Both the position numbers and the translations under genes were made by a program. Shown here in pieces: positions 24,009-33,146 of a stretch of DNA of 64,000 nucleotides (position 1 is the stretch's first letter; each line of letters begins with the position of its first letter). Source of the stretch: Schaalia odontolytica. GTDB lineage: Bacteria; Actinomycetota; Actinomycetes; Actinomycetales; Actinomycetaceae. The DNA is taken from contig NZ_CP046315.1 in assembly GCF_009730335.1 (NCBI RefSeq), forward strand, positions 496,001 through 560,000. Direction: 5' to 3'. The notes under the pieces were generated by a model. It saw only the letters and a list, made by a program, of their open reading frames with translations. It was not told the origin of the DNA and searched no databases.

Positions 24009-26867
24009 TCAGTTGGATGTCGCATCATCGGAGACGTGCACCCGCCGTTCGACGAGGCGCTCGGCCAGGGGAGCTATGCCCGGGTGGGAAACCCTCTCGA
24101 TGGTGGCGAGGTCGTCGGGAGAGAACATCGTGATGCCGCAAATCGCCCCTTGAACGGCGCTGGAAATCGCCGCGATCAAACTTGTCTCCCCGCCGAGGAT
24201 AGCGGCGTTGGTAGCGGCGAAGCGTGATTCGCTCTTGTCAACGAGTGCGAAGGCAGCAGGAACCGACTGCGTCGGATCCGCAGACGTGCCGATCGATTCG
24301 CGCAGGCGCTCGTATATGTCGTCACCGAAGTGGAGGACAATGCCAATCGCCTTGCACGTCGCTTGCAGCACGTCAGGCCCGCTGCTCGCGGAACCATGCG
24401 GGGGAAGATCGGCCACGTAGTTGATGACTTCTTGCAGGAAAGAAACGATTCCACTGGCCCTGTAGTTTTTCTTGTCAATGCCCAACGAGATTGCCGCGGC
24501 GACGAGAGCGGCGGCCTGGAACTCCTGCCGGGTGAGGTTCTCGTTTCCGCAGGCCTGCCACACGGCCTCCGCGAAGGCCTCGGGATCTGTCGTCACGGTC
24601 GCGATGCCCACCGGAATAGCGCGCAGGACGTAGCGAGAACCCGCCAGCTCATCACCCGCACGGTCCTTGGCCTCGCCCCTGAGAGGGGAGGTGCCTTCCG
24701 AGAGTAGCGCCGATGATGACGCGAGAACCTCGCTCGTGACAGCAGTGAGTGTTCCCGCGGGTGCTCCTGGCATCGCGGGGTGCGAGGTGGGCGCATCCTT
24801 CAGAGAGGAAGACCGATGGTAGAGCTCCTGAACCTGCTCCGTCGGCATACCCATAGCGGGAATGCCGATTGCGTCGCCGAATACGACTCCCGCCAGGGCC
24901 CCGAGGGCGCGGGCACGGCGCTCCAGCTCAACATCGTCTCGCTCTGGCAGGGCGCGAGCCGAGGCCTCGATCTGTTCGCGCGTGGGGCACGAGGCCGGAC
25001 CGGGCATCGTCGAGGCCAAGGCCCCCGCGCAGTTTGCAAGGATGATGCTTCGCTCTATTGCGTTCCCCTCAGCGAGGGCGGACGCGAGGGCTCCCGTCCA
25101 GACGCTGTACGCCCCGTCGTGGTCGGTGGACACGACGGTAGGGGCATGGAAACGGGTTCGTGGCTCGCTCGCCTCGTCCGTCGCGTGGCGCGGTCGCGCG
25201 AGGAAGGACTCGTACGTCATCGTGCTGATGAGCGCGGAACGATGGAAGAGGGACAGGATGAAGCTCGCGGCGTGAGCAGGGACGCGGGAGGCATCGAAGG
25301 CAGTGCGATCAGACATAAAGCGCATGCCCAAGGGCTCCACCGACCCCTGGTCCAGCACCATCAGCACGTTATCGTTCGGAAGAGAACGCGGACCGATGAA
25401 AGCTCCCGACACGTCCAGGACGACGCGCACGTGACGGGGGAGGTGGGCCAACGCATGCTCGGCCGCCGCTAGAACAGGCGGGTTGTCTTCGATGCTCGCG
25501 TCGATGTAGAGCACGTCGGAGCGACCCAAAGTGCGGATGACCTCGTCCCATGCGTCCTCGGGCATGCCGCTGATCCTGGCGTTCTTATATCCCCCGGCCT
25601 GCGTGGTGACGGGTGAAGCAAAGCCGTTGTCGCACCGAGTGACGCGCGGACCCGCGTCGATGATCCCTTCGCGTGCCAGGGCATCAGCGATGATCGAGGC
25701 CCGGGGACCCTCGCCGATCGGACTGAGGGAGACGACCTCCACCCCCATGGCGCGTGCTGCGCGCATCGCCGGGAAGGGGCGTGCGAGGTGGACGCCCTCA
25801 CGGGTCGACCACTCAGCGCCTGTGGGAATGCGCTCATCTTTGGTACGTCGGTCGAATCGCAGCATCAGTTCAGACATGATGATGACCCGGCCAGACGACG
25901 CCCCTGCAGCGTTGGAATCCCGCGGTTCATCGGCGCTCTGGTCATCGGCATCGGCGCGGGTGGACGCACCAGATTCAGACGCCTCGAAGGGGGAAGGGTC
26001 ACGCCGGGGCACGCGCGGAATGGCGTCGCCCAGCGCTCGACGGATCCAGTCGATGGGAGCCGGAGGGTACAGTTCGAGGAGCTGGCCGGCAATCCCCAGC
26101 CAGTCCACGTGAACGTCCTCAGAACATTGTGCGAGATCGAGATCCGAGAGTACTCCGCTGGGTGCAAAGACCCCAGAAAGCGTCTCCGCAACCGCCTCGC
26201 ACAGCGCCGGTGAGCCGCTCAACGCGAAGCACTTCGAGGCCTCGTCGGCGCCTTGTGGAGAGGCGGCCAAGAAGAAAGCGAGCGGAACGATCCGGCTGGA
26301 GGGAGTGCAGTCTGACAGCGTTTCCTGAAGTACAGGCGTGGGCGACGAGCGCAGATCCGATTGGGTATTGGCAACCGCCTTCAGGGTGCGCTGGGCCACC
26401 TCGAGCACGTCCGCGCCGCCGTCTTCTTCGCCGCGCGGGGACACCGCGCTCACGACATCAACCGCGTCCCACAGGGTGTCGATGTGGGAGCGACGTTGGG
26501 TATTGATGCCGATGGACACCGCAGCAGCAAGAAGTGCGGCGGACTGGAACTCGTTCCGGTTCGTGCACCCGCACGCAAACCATACGGTCTCGGCAAAGGC
26601 CTCGAGGTCGACCGTCGACAGTGCGATGCCGACCGGAATCGCACACAGGAGGCGAGCATCCGCGCTCGCGGCGGGGGTTGACCAACGTCCGGAGCGAATG
26701 CTGCGCAGGCCGTCTGGGGCTTTCATGAGTCGCGTGGCAACGGCTATCGCCGATGTTACGACCGCGCCGACGGGCCTGTTGGGCACCTCGAGCGTGGCCG
26801 AATGTGCTGCGTCTGCGCGGGCCAAGCCTGCCAGCGCACCAAGAGCGTAGGGGAGTCGTAGATCCAT
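24009..26867 (-). CDS. Three-domain ADP-ribosylglycohydrolase-like/PfkB-like/ADP-ribosylglycohydrolase-like protein (units C + D-N)
   Basis: A 952-residue protein with three regions: residues 1-285 resemble ADP-ribosylglycohydrolase (ALGALAGLA start, CAIPVGIALSTVDLEAFAE), 326-640 resemble PfkB kinase (GRVIIMSELML, SPIGEGPRASII, CPTREQIEASA) and 652-952 resemble ADP-ribosylglycohydrolase again (ALGALAGVVFGDAIGIPAMG, IPVGIATVTTDPEAFAE). Metal-binding signatures are lost: the first region lacks GDA(L/I)G, TDDT and GGDTDT (FALSGSPALCEAV there instead); the third keeps GDAIG but has TAVTSE for TDDT and GGETSL for GGDTDT. The kinase region has TDHDGAYSVW in place of the NGAGD motif. All three are therefore probably inactive. 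The joint near residue 648 (base 24,920) looks like a fusion of two tandem units. Ribosome site AAGGAG precedes ATG 26867. Confidence 0.8.
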   Translation of the reverse strand: MDLRLPYALGALAGLARADAAHSATLEVPNRPVGAVVTSAIAVATRLMKAPDGLRSIRSGRWSTPAASADARLLCAIPVGIALSTVDLEAFAETVWFACGCTNRNEFQSAALLAAAVSIGINTQRRSHIDTLWDAVDVVSAVSPRGEEDGGADVLEVAQRTLKAVANTQSDLRSSPTPVLQETLSDCTPSSRIVPLAFFLAASPQGADEASKCFALSGSPALCEAVAETLSGVFAPSGVLSDLDLAQCSEDVHVDWLGIAGQLLELYPPAPIDWIRRALGDAIPRVPRRDPSPFEASESGASTRADADDQSADEPRDSNAAGASSGRVIIMSELMLRFDRRTKDERIPTGAEWSTREGVHLARPFPAMRAARAMGVEVVSLSPIGEGPRASIIADALAREGIIDAGPRVTRCDNGFASPVTTQAGGYKNARISGMPEDAWDEVIRTLGRSDVLYIDASIEDNPPVLAAAEHALAHLPRHVRVVLDVSGAFIGPRSLPNDNVLMVLDQGSVEPLGMRFMSDRTAFDASRVPAHAASFILSLFHRSALISTMTYESFLARPRHATDEASEPRTRFHAPTVVSTDHDGAYSVWTGALASALAEGNAIERSIILANCAGALASTMPGPASCPTREQIEASARALPERDDVELERRARALGALAGVVFGDAIGIPAMGMPTEQVQELYHRSSSLKDAPTSHPAMPGAPAGTLTAVTSEVLASSSALLSEGTSPLRGEAKDRAGDELAGSRYVLRAIPVGIATVTTDPEAFAEAVWQACGNENLTRQEFQAAALVAAAISLGIDKKNYRASGIVSFLQEVINYVADLPPHGSASSGPDVLQATCKAIGIVLHFGDDIYERLRESIGTSADPTQSVPAAFALVDKSESRFAATNAAILGGETSLIAAISSAVQGAICGITMFSPDDLATIERVSHPGIAPLAERLVERRVHVSDDATSN

Positions 26868-26882
26868 TCTCGTTTCTCCTTG

Positions 26883-28850
26883 TCAGGCCTGATCGCGGCT
26901 CTTTAGTCCAGTGGCCGCCGTCTCGATAGCGTCTCGAGCGGACAGTGAGGTCAGGGTCCCCAGAGCAGCCGCGCAATTGGCCAGCAGGACCCCTCGTTCG
27001 GCACTCATGCCCAGCGCGAGGCAGGCTGCCAGCGTTCCGGAATGAACGTCCGCCATTCGCTCGGCCCTGACCGTTGGGCTGAACGGAGGTCCCGGAACCC
27101 GCGTGAGAGAAGGGGACAGAATGCGGGCGTCATCCAGCGTGGGGCGAACGAACAGCGCCTCGTTGTCGGCGTTGCGCAAGACGATGTGGCGTTCGCTGAG
27201 CAGGCAGAGAGCTGTTGCCTGATGCTCGGGCCGGTCGTTGTAACGCGCGAGAGAAGAATCCACGCCGAAATGCTCCCTGAATGTCGTATGGTTGCCGACT
27301 CGTAGCGACACGAGAACATTGTCGAGGGGGAGATTGCCGGGGACGCCCTCGTCCGATGCCCCGTCGAATACGACGCGCACGTGTTCGGGAAGTCCTCGTA
27401 GGGCCTCGTTCAAGGCTTGTGCCGTGGGCTCGTGTCCCATGAGAGCCCCATCGATCCACAGGATGTCCGAGGGACCCAAGGCCTGGAGGGATTCCGCCCA
27501 CTCGCGCGATGCCAGGGAGGGAAGTGGGGTGGTCGTCGAGAGGGTCATATGCCAGTCGCTATTGGTCCCGCGCAGGATCATGCGGTACCCCTCGTCGGCA
27601 GAGAACTGGAGGCGGTATCCGTTATCCACTCCGCTCAGGTGAGGGCCCGCGTCGATGATGTTCATACGTCGCAGGGCCTGCGCGATGATCCGCGCGTTGG
27701 GCCCCTGCCCGATTGGGCACAGCGAGACGACCTGAGCGCCCATGTGGCGAGCCGCCTCCATGGCCCTGTAACAACCTCCCGCGGTCCACCCGCGGTCCGA
27801 CGCCCACACGTGTTCCCCGAATTCTGGGTACTTGTGCCCGTGCATGATGTGGTCAGCGAAGAGTTCGCCGAGGAAAACGACGCGTCCGAGCTGAGCGTCG
27901 GCGCGGAGCGCCTTGAGGGATACGTGTGGGGCTACGGAGGGGAAGTAGCGTTGGCGCGTGTTCTCGCCAGAATCGGTGTCCTCGAACGAGGAGGGGCCCG
28001 ACGGTGCGATCGGGCACGAGGGCCCGTCAGGGACGAGGGGATCGCCCGGGTAAGGGACCCGGCAGGAGAGAATTCTCTTCGCGTTCTCATTCGGATCAAA
28101 TCGGAGGGATTCCTCGACCATGCGTGCCCCGTAGGAGCGTAGGAAATCTGCGCCCCGCACCGCTCCGACCAGGGCGCATGCGGTGGAAAGGATTGTGCTT
28201 GAGTGAACCCCTAGCCGAAGGGGAGAGGTCAGGATGCGGCGGTCCTGGTAGCGGGAGGCCAGGGCGAAGGTCATGGGAACGATCTGCGAGAGCGAATCGC
28301 CCGCACCGATCTCCTCGACGAGACGCTCAAGGGGCGACTCGGCGCTTGCGTTCATGTCGCTGACGATGTTCATTGCCCTGCGCGTCGCGGCTACGACGTC
28401 AGGCTCCGGGCTCCACTCTCCGCGTGGCTCCAACGACGCAGCGACATCGATAGCGCGGACCAGGGTGTCTTCGACGCTAAGGTTCGGGCTGTCGAGGCCG
28501 AGCGAAACAGCTGCTGCGACCAGTGTTGCCGCCTGAAACTCCCGGCAATGTGGTTCCTCGTCCTCGCAGTAGTTCCATACGGCGTCTGCGAAGGCCTGCC
28601 GGCCGCAGGTTGACGTGTATGAGCCAGCCTGGGCGGCGTGGACCAGCAGCTGAGCCAACCGGTGGGATGACAACTTCATGGAGGGGAACGAGGGCTTTTC
28701 TGCGGAATTTTGGAGCCTCAGCAGCGCGAGGATGCGCTCGCTGAGGCTTGCCGCCTCGTTGCCGTTCTCGACCAAGGTATCCATCGTGAGGACGTGGTCG
28801 AAAGCGAATCCGATCGTGGGCCCCTGGGCGCGGTCAAGACGTGGGTCCAT
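26883..28850 (-). CDS. ADP-ribosylglycohydrolase-like/PfkB-like fusion, probable pseudoenzyme (unit B)
   Basis: A 655-residue protein aligned end to end with unit A. Residues 1-260 are the ADP-ribosylglycohydrolase-like half: the Pro/Ala core is recognisable (CGRQAFADAVWNYCEDEEPHC and FQAATLVAAAVSLGL) but the N-terminus (GFAFDHVLTMDTL) has lost GDALG and TDDT, and LGVHSSTILSTACALVGA replaces the GGDTDT helix. Residues 320-655 are PfkB-like (GRVVFLGELFADHIM, SLCPIGQGPNARII) with AERMADVHSG in place of NGAGDAHSG, so the catalytic Asp context is lost. It begins three bases after the unit A stop, implying translational coupling. The long undamaged frame argues for a retained, non-catalytic role. 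Confidence 0.8.
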   Translation of the reverse strand: MDPRLDRAQGPTIGFAFDHVLTMDTLVENGNEAASLSERILALLRLQNSAEKPSFPSMKLSSHRLAQLLVHAAQAGSYTSTCGRQAFADAVWNYCEDEEPHCREFQAATLVAAAVSLGLDSPNLSVEDTLVRAIDVAASLEPRGEWSPEPDVVAATRRAMNIVSDMNASAESPLERLVEEIGAGDSLSQIVPMTFALASRYQDRRILTSPLRLGVHSSTILSTACALVGAVRGADFLRSYGARMVEESLRFDPNENAKRILSCRVPYPGDPLVPDGPSCPIAPSGPSSFEDTDSGENTRQRYFPSVAPHVSLKALRADAQLGRVVFLGELFADHIMHGHKYPEFGEHVWASDRGWTAGGCYRAMEAARHMGAQVVSLCPIGQGPNARIIAQALRRMNIIDAGPHLSGVDNGYRLQFSADEGYRMILRGTNSDWHMTLSTTTPLPSLASREWAESLQALGPSDILWIDGALMGHEPTAQALNEALRGLPEHVRVVFDGASDEGVPGNLPLDNVLVSLRVGNHTTFREHFGVDSSLARYNDRPEHQATALCLLSERHIVLRNADNEALFVRPTLDDARILSPSLTRVPGPPFSPTVRAERMADVHSGTLAACLALGMSAERGVLLANCAAALGTLTSLSARDAIETAATGLKSRDQA

Positions 28851-28853
28851 CGT

Positions 28854-30959
28854 TCAGTCCTCCTGCTCGGCCAGTGCGTCTGCTGCGGTCTCGATCTGGG
28901 CTCGGGGTGGGCATGTTGCGGGCCCCGCTGCGGTTGATGCCAGGGCTCCCGCGCAGTTGGCCAACAGGAGCGCCCGTTTGAGGGAGACCCCTTGCGTCAG
29001 GCAGGCGGAGAGAACGCCTGAGTGGGCATCGCCAGCGCCGTTGCTGTCGACGGCCCGGATTCTCGGGGTTGGGATATGGAAGGTGGGCAGAGCATCCGAG
29101 GGGGCATACGGTGCGAAGTAAGCGCCGTTCGCATCCTTATGGACGAGTACGTCGCGGTGAAGTCGCGAGGCCAACGTTGTTGCCGCGTTATCTGCTGGCG
29201 TCCAGGAGAGAAACTGTCGTTCCTTCTCTGGAATCCTGGTCCACAGAACCTGCGATTCCTCGTAGTTCATGGAGATGATGGCGCTCGAGGGCAGTCCGTT
29301 CGGGATACCGATGGTGGGGGAGACGTCGAGGACGACTCGTACGCCCTCGGGCAGGGCGCGCAGGGCATTCTCTGCGGCAATCCTGTTGGCAGGATGATCC
29401 ATCAGGGACCCATCGATATACAGCACATCCACGGGGTGCAACGAGCACACATAGTTTGCCCATACGTTCTCAGGTGCCATCGCCTCCGCGCCCTTCGTCG
29501 CGATGATCGTGCAGCTGCCGTTGCGCGCAATGAGCACGGTGCGCATAGCGTTGTCGCAGTCTGGAACCCGCGGGCCTGCGTCGACGATTCCCTCTCGCTT
29601 GAGGGCCTCCTCGATCAGCGAGGCGTTCGGGCCGTCACCGATCGGGCTGAGGGAGATGGCCTCGGCTCCCATGCGGCGAGCGGCCACGAGGGCGCTGAAA
29701 CCAGCCCCAACGTGTATGCCCTCATCTGTGCCCCGCCCAGAGCCGCCGCCGTATATCGGCCCGGTGCCCTGCAGGACCCGGTCCACGAGGATCTGGCCCA
29801 TGAGGACCACGCGGCCCGCGGGGGAGGCAGGCGACGAGGTGGGGGCTGGCTCCTCCGGAGAAGTGACGCCGCGCGAAACCTCGGGCCTGGCGTCTGAAGA
29901 GGCATCCGTTGCAGCGTCCTCCGGGCGCCCGACAAGCGCCTGATCGCGCAGCGCCAGGAGATCCCCGGCGACGCTGGACAGGCCGAGGTGGGAGATCTCC
30001 TCGATCATCGAGAGGTTGTCTGTGGGGAGAACCTCGACCCCGAGGGCCGCGCCCAGGATTGCGCCCGCGATCGCGCCGATTGTGTCGGTGTCCCCGCCGA
30101 TGTTGGCGGCGTCCAGGAGGGCCTGCGGGGAGGGATCTCGCGCGAGCAGCGCGAAGGCCATAGGGATCGCGTGCGCCGAGGCCACGGATGTTCCCACCTG
30201 TTCGACGAGGCATTCCAGGGATGAGGAGGCGGGGTTGACGGCCAGCTGCATGGCCCTGCGCGTCGCGGCAATGACGTCCGGGTCTGGGGTCCACGCGCCG
30301 CGATCGGGGAGGGAATCGACGTAGGTGAGGGCCTTCCACAGCAGGCCCCTCAGATCCAGGGATGGTGAGCGCGTCGCGTCAATACCCATGGATACGGCTG
30401 CCGCCACGAGGGCAGCCGACTGGAAGCCCTGTCGCGTCGCGTGCGTGACCCGGCACGACGACCACACGGCCTCGGCGAAGGCCTCCGGATCCTCCGTCGA
30501 GACCGCAATACCGATCGGGGTGACGCGCATCGCCGCGCCGTTTGTGGTGCCCTCGCCGCCTACGGTCAGCGGGTCCTCGCCCGCGCGCACGCGCTCGAGT
30601 GCCGCCTTCGTTGAGGGGCCCAGCAGGTCGAGTGACCCTCGCTCGATCATTGAATCCTCCCAGGCCAGCAGGGCGTGGGCGAACTCGACCGCATTGAGGG
30701 CAACGCGACCCGAGGACGAGCCCCGGCTTCGTATTAAGAGGGACGCGACCAGCAGCGCCTGTTCCGTGTCGTCCGTGACCGACCCCGCCGGCATCCCCGG
30801 CGCGTAGGGCTGGGAGGCGTCGCCGTCGACGAGGCCGGTGATGCGCCCGTACACCGCGCGGATCTGCGCAGGTGACATCTCCTGCGTCGGCATGCCCAGC
30901 GCGTCTCCGAGCGCCAGGCCGGCCAGGGCGCCATGCGCGTGAGAAAGACGAGGATCCAT
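28854..30959 (-). CDS. Bifunctional ADP-ribosylglycohydrolase-PfkB kinase fusion (unit A)
   Basis: A 701-residue two-domain protein. Residues 1-345 are an ADP-ribosylglycohydrolase with all three metal-site signatures: LALGDALGMPTQE (about 15-27), SVTDDTEQAL (60-69) and NIGGDTDTIGAIAGAILGA (286-304). A Pro/Ser linker (350-380) leads to a PfkB kinase (GRVVLMGQILVD at 382; DSNGAGDAHSGVL at 638-650). The family removes ADP-ribose from proteins or cleaves related glycosides; the kinase would phosphorylate the released sugar or a nucleoside. That coupling is inference. Start ATG 30959 is preferred to the longer frame because GGAGGTG stands six bases upstream. It is first in an operon with units B, C and D and follows tRNA-Lys by 69 bases on the same strand. 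Confidence 0.87.
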   Translation of the reverse strand: MDPRLSHAHGALAGLALGDALGMPTQEMSPAQIRAVYGRITGLVDGDASQPYAPGMPAGSVTDDTEQALLVASLLIRSRGSSSGRVALNAVEFAHALLAWEDSMIERGSLDLLGPSTKAALERVRAGEDPLTVGGEGTTNGAAMRVTPIGIAVSTEDPEAFAEAVWSSCRVTHATRQGFQSAALVAAAVSMGIDATRSPSLDLRGLLWKALTYVDSLPDRGAWTPDPDVIAATRRAMQLAVNPASSSLECLVEQVGTSVASAHAIPMAFALLARDPSPQALLDAANIGGDTDTIGAIAGAILGAALGVEVLPTDNLSMIEEISHLGLSSVAGDLLALRDQALVGRPEDAATDASSDARPEVSRGVTSPEEPAPTSSPASPAGRVVLMGQILVDRVLQGTGPIYGGGSGRGTDEGIHVGAGFSALVAARRMGAEAISLSPIGDGPNASLIEEALKREGIVDAGPRVPDCDNAMRTVLIARNGSCTIIATKGAEAMAPENVWANYVCSLHPVDVLYIDGSLMDHPANRIAAENALRALPEGVRVVLDVSPTIGIPNGLPSSAIISMNYEESQVLWTRIPEKERQFLSWTPADNAATTLASRLHRDVLVHKDANGAYFAPYAPSDALPTFHIPTPRIRAVDSNGAGDAHSGVLSACLTQGVSLKRALLLANCAGALASTAAGPATCPPRAQIETAADALAEQED

Positions 30960-31028
30960 GCTGCACCTCCAGCGCGGGCGCGCGCCCGCAGATAGCGTGA
31001 ACGCCCCGGAAAATCCCGAGGCGACCAG

Positions 31029-31100
31029 TAGGCCCAGGGGGACTCGAACCCCCAACCTACGGATTAAAAGTCCGCTGCTCTACCATTGAGCTATAGGCCC
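31029..31100 (-). tRNA. tRNA-Lys(TTT)
   Basis: Read on the minus strand: acceptor GGGCCTA / TGGGCCT with G-T pairs, D-arm TAGCTCAATGGTAGAGC, anticodon loop CTTTTAA giving TTT, T-loop GGTTCGAGTCC, discriminator A. Lies directly upstream of the ADP-ribosylglycohydrolase-kinase operon. Confidence 0.96.
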
Positions 31101-31131
31101 AGCAGCCCCATTGTAGGAGGAAGAAGTCCAC

Positions 31132-31761
31132 ATGGCCCAATCGAAGATGCCGCGACGCCCCGCCATGCTTGACGCCGCCAGGGCTGACGCCATCATCGGC
31201 GACGAAGACCCCGCGGCCAGCGCCGCCGTCGCCCACACCGCCGCCTGGGCCCTCATGGGCGTGGGCGACGAGACCTTCACCGACGCCGACGTGGCTCGCC
31301 TGCGCGAGACCGTGCGTACTAGCGGGGTCGACACGATCGCGCACGTGTGGTCGCGCAGCCCAGAGTTCACCCTCCCCGGCGCGCTGTGGCGCGTCTACCT
31401 GCTGCACGAGTGGTACCACCGTGACCCTCTCCTGGTGGCCGAGCGCTACGCCGAGGGCTCGCGCGCGCCCATCATCCAGGGCCTCGAAGCCCCCGTCGAG
31501 CTGCGGCCCCTGAGCCTCATCATGGAGGAAGTCGACTCGCTGCTGCGCGGCGACCTGACCGACGACGACCTCGAATACGTGCTGGGCGAGGCTTCGCGCG
31601 CCATGCGCGTGCTCGCCGCCGGCGAGGCCGGGGCCCTGTGGATCGAAGACCCCGCCGACCCGCTCGCCCACCGCGTCACCATGCGTCACTCCGCGCTGCT
31701 GGTCACTGCCGACGAACTCGATGTCGCCGCGCGCGAGGCGGCCGTCGGCACCCTCGACTGA
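31132..31761 (+). CDS. Conserved hypothetical protein
   Basis: A 209-residue soluble protein, Ala-rich and acidic, with no signal peptide or membrane helix. The segment LPGALWRVYLLHEWYHRDP and a C-terminal run (VEYVLGEASRAMRVLAAGEAGALW-like) look conserved and helical, but I cannot assign a family. Ribosome site GGAGGAAGAAG precedes the ATG. It is divergent from tRNA-Lys with only 31 bases between, so the two promoters overlap. Confidence 0.75.
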   Translation: MAQSKMPRRPAMLDAARADAIIGDEDPAASAAVAHTAAWALMGVGDETFTDADVARLRETVRTSGVDTIAHVWSRSPEFTLPGALWRVYLLHEWYHRDPLLVAERYAEGSRAPIIQGLEAPVELRPLSLIMEEVDSLLRGDLTDDDLEYVLGEASRAMRVLAAGEAGALWIEDPADPLAHRVTMRHSALLVTADELDVAAREAAVGTLD

Positions 31762-31873
31762 CCCCGCGTTCGCTGCGTCGTTGCTGATCTCGGCGTACCC
31801 TGGACGGCCTCGTGGAAGGCCCGAACCGGGGTGACGTGGCGCGCCCACCAGGGCACGGGCGCGCGCGGGCGAC

Positions 31874-31879
31874 TACCCT
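31874..31879 (+). promoter_or_regulatory. -10 element TACCCT, near-leaderless promoter
   Basis: TACCCT is followed by seven bases and the ATG at 31887; the same arrangement, with a one-base longer gap, as the other leaderless genes here. Confidence 0.4.
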
Positions 31880-31886
31880 TGTCCCT

Positions 31887-33146
31887 ATGCGTCCGATGCC
31901 AGCCCCCCGCCCCCAGCGACTCGTTCGCTCTGCGGGCGCGCTTGTCTGGCGCTTCACGGACCCCGAGCGCGTCGCTGTCCCCGGCGAGTCCATCGACCCA
32001 GCGGACATCGAAGTCCTCATGGTTCATCGGCCGCGCTACCACGACTGGTCCTGGCCCAAGGGCAAGACCGAACACGGTGAATCCCTCGTCGCCGCCGCCG
32101 TGCGTGAAGTCGAGGAGGAAACAGGCCAGATCATCACGCTCGGCGCGCCTCTGACGACCCAGCGCTACCGCCTGGGTGGCGGACAGACCAAGGAAGTCCA
32201 CTACTGGGTGGGCACCCCCGTCCCCGCCGGTCACGCGTCCGAGCGCCTGCGAGCCCCCGTCGCGCGCGCCCCGCGCACCGAAATCGACCAGACCGCGTGG
32301 ACCTCGCCCGAGCGTGCCGCCGACATGCTCACGCGCCGAGGCGACCGCCGCCTCCTCGCCGACATCGTCGCCCGCGCCCGCGAGGGCCGCCTCGTGACAA
32401 CCACGCTCCTCGTCCTGCGTCCGGGGCAGGGCCTTACTCCGCGCCTCGACGAGGCCGGGGGCGCCCGCGCGACCGCCTCTCCTTCCGCTTCTTCCGGCGG
32501 TTCCGCGGCACCTGCTGAGGCAGCGGCTCCTTCCAAGCCTCGCCCCGCGCCGACCCCAGCGATGGTGGCGTCGGCCGCGGCCAGGAGGGCCGCCCAGGTG
32601 GAGCAGGGCTCGGCGAAGAAGGTTGAGACCGCGCCGGAACCCGTCGACCCGCCGCTCAGCCGATTCGGCGTGCGCCAGGCCTTCGACCTCATCGACCTGC
32701 TCTCGAGCTTCGGCGTGGCCCGCGCCTTCGCGTCGCCGGCAGCCCGCTCGCGCCAGAGCCTCACCCCGTGGGCGTCGATGGGCGGGGGCTCGGTGACGCT
32801 CGTCGAGTCCCTCGACTTGGCCGTCTCCGGTCCGGACGCACAGATCGACGGCGAGGCGCGCCTCGGACGCGTCCGCGCCTTCGCGGCCGAGCGCCTGCGC
32901 GAGCACGCGTCCCCCACGGTCCTGTCGGTCGCGGGAACGGCTCGCGACGCCATCATCGAGGAAATCCGCGCCTACGCGTCGGCTCCCGTCGCCGGCGGCG
33001 AGGCGCCGTGCCTGAGGCACGGCCAGGTCCTCGTCGCCCACGTCGAACACGCCGGTGATTCCCTGACGGTCGCCGCCCTCGAAACGCACGGCGTCACCAC
33101 GAAGGACCCCGCCGCCCGCGCGCGCAAGGCCTCCAAGAAGCACTGA
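31887..33146 (+). CDS. Nudix hydrolase with degenerate histidine-phosphatase domain (MutT1-like)
   Basis: A 419-residue two-domain protein. The Nudix domain (about residues 10-145) has the box GKTEHGESLVAAAVREVEEETG with all catalytic Glu residues, so it should hydrolyse nucleoside diphosphate derivatives such as oxidised dNTPs or (di)adenosine polyphosphates. The C-terminal half (about 245-410) follows the layout of the histidine phosphatase domain of mycobacterial MutT1 (SSFGVARAFASPAARSRQSL, then SLDLAVSG) but the RHG motif carrying the phospho-accepting His is absent, so this half is probably inactive. An Ala/Pro-rich linker joins them. The ATG at 31887 is favoured over 31812 by domain boundaries and the -10 spacing. 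Confidence 0.85.
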   Translation: MRPMPAPRPQRLVRSAGALVWRFTDPERVAVPGESIDPADIEVLMVHRPRYHDWSWPKGKTEHGESLVAAAVREVEEETGQIITLGAPLTTQRYRLGGGQTKEVHYWVGTPVPAGHASERLRAPVARAPRTEIDQTAWTSPERAADMLTRRGDRRLLADIVARAREGRLVTTTLLVLRPGQGLTPRLDEAGGARATASPSASSGGSAAPAEAAAPSKPRPAPTPAMVASAAARRAAQVEQGSAKKVETAPEPVDPPLSRFGVRQAFDLIDLLSSFGVARAFASPAARSRQSLTPWASMGGGSVTLVESLDLAVSGPDAQIDGEARLGRVRAFAAERLREHASPTVLSVAGTARDAIIEEIRAYASAPVAGGEAPCLRHGQVLVAHVEHAGDSLTVAALETHGVTTKDPAARARKASKKH

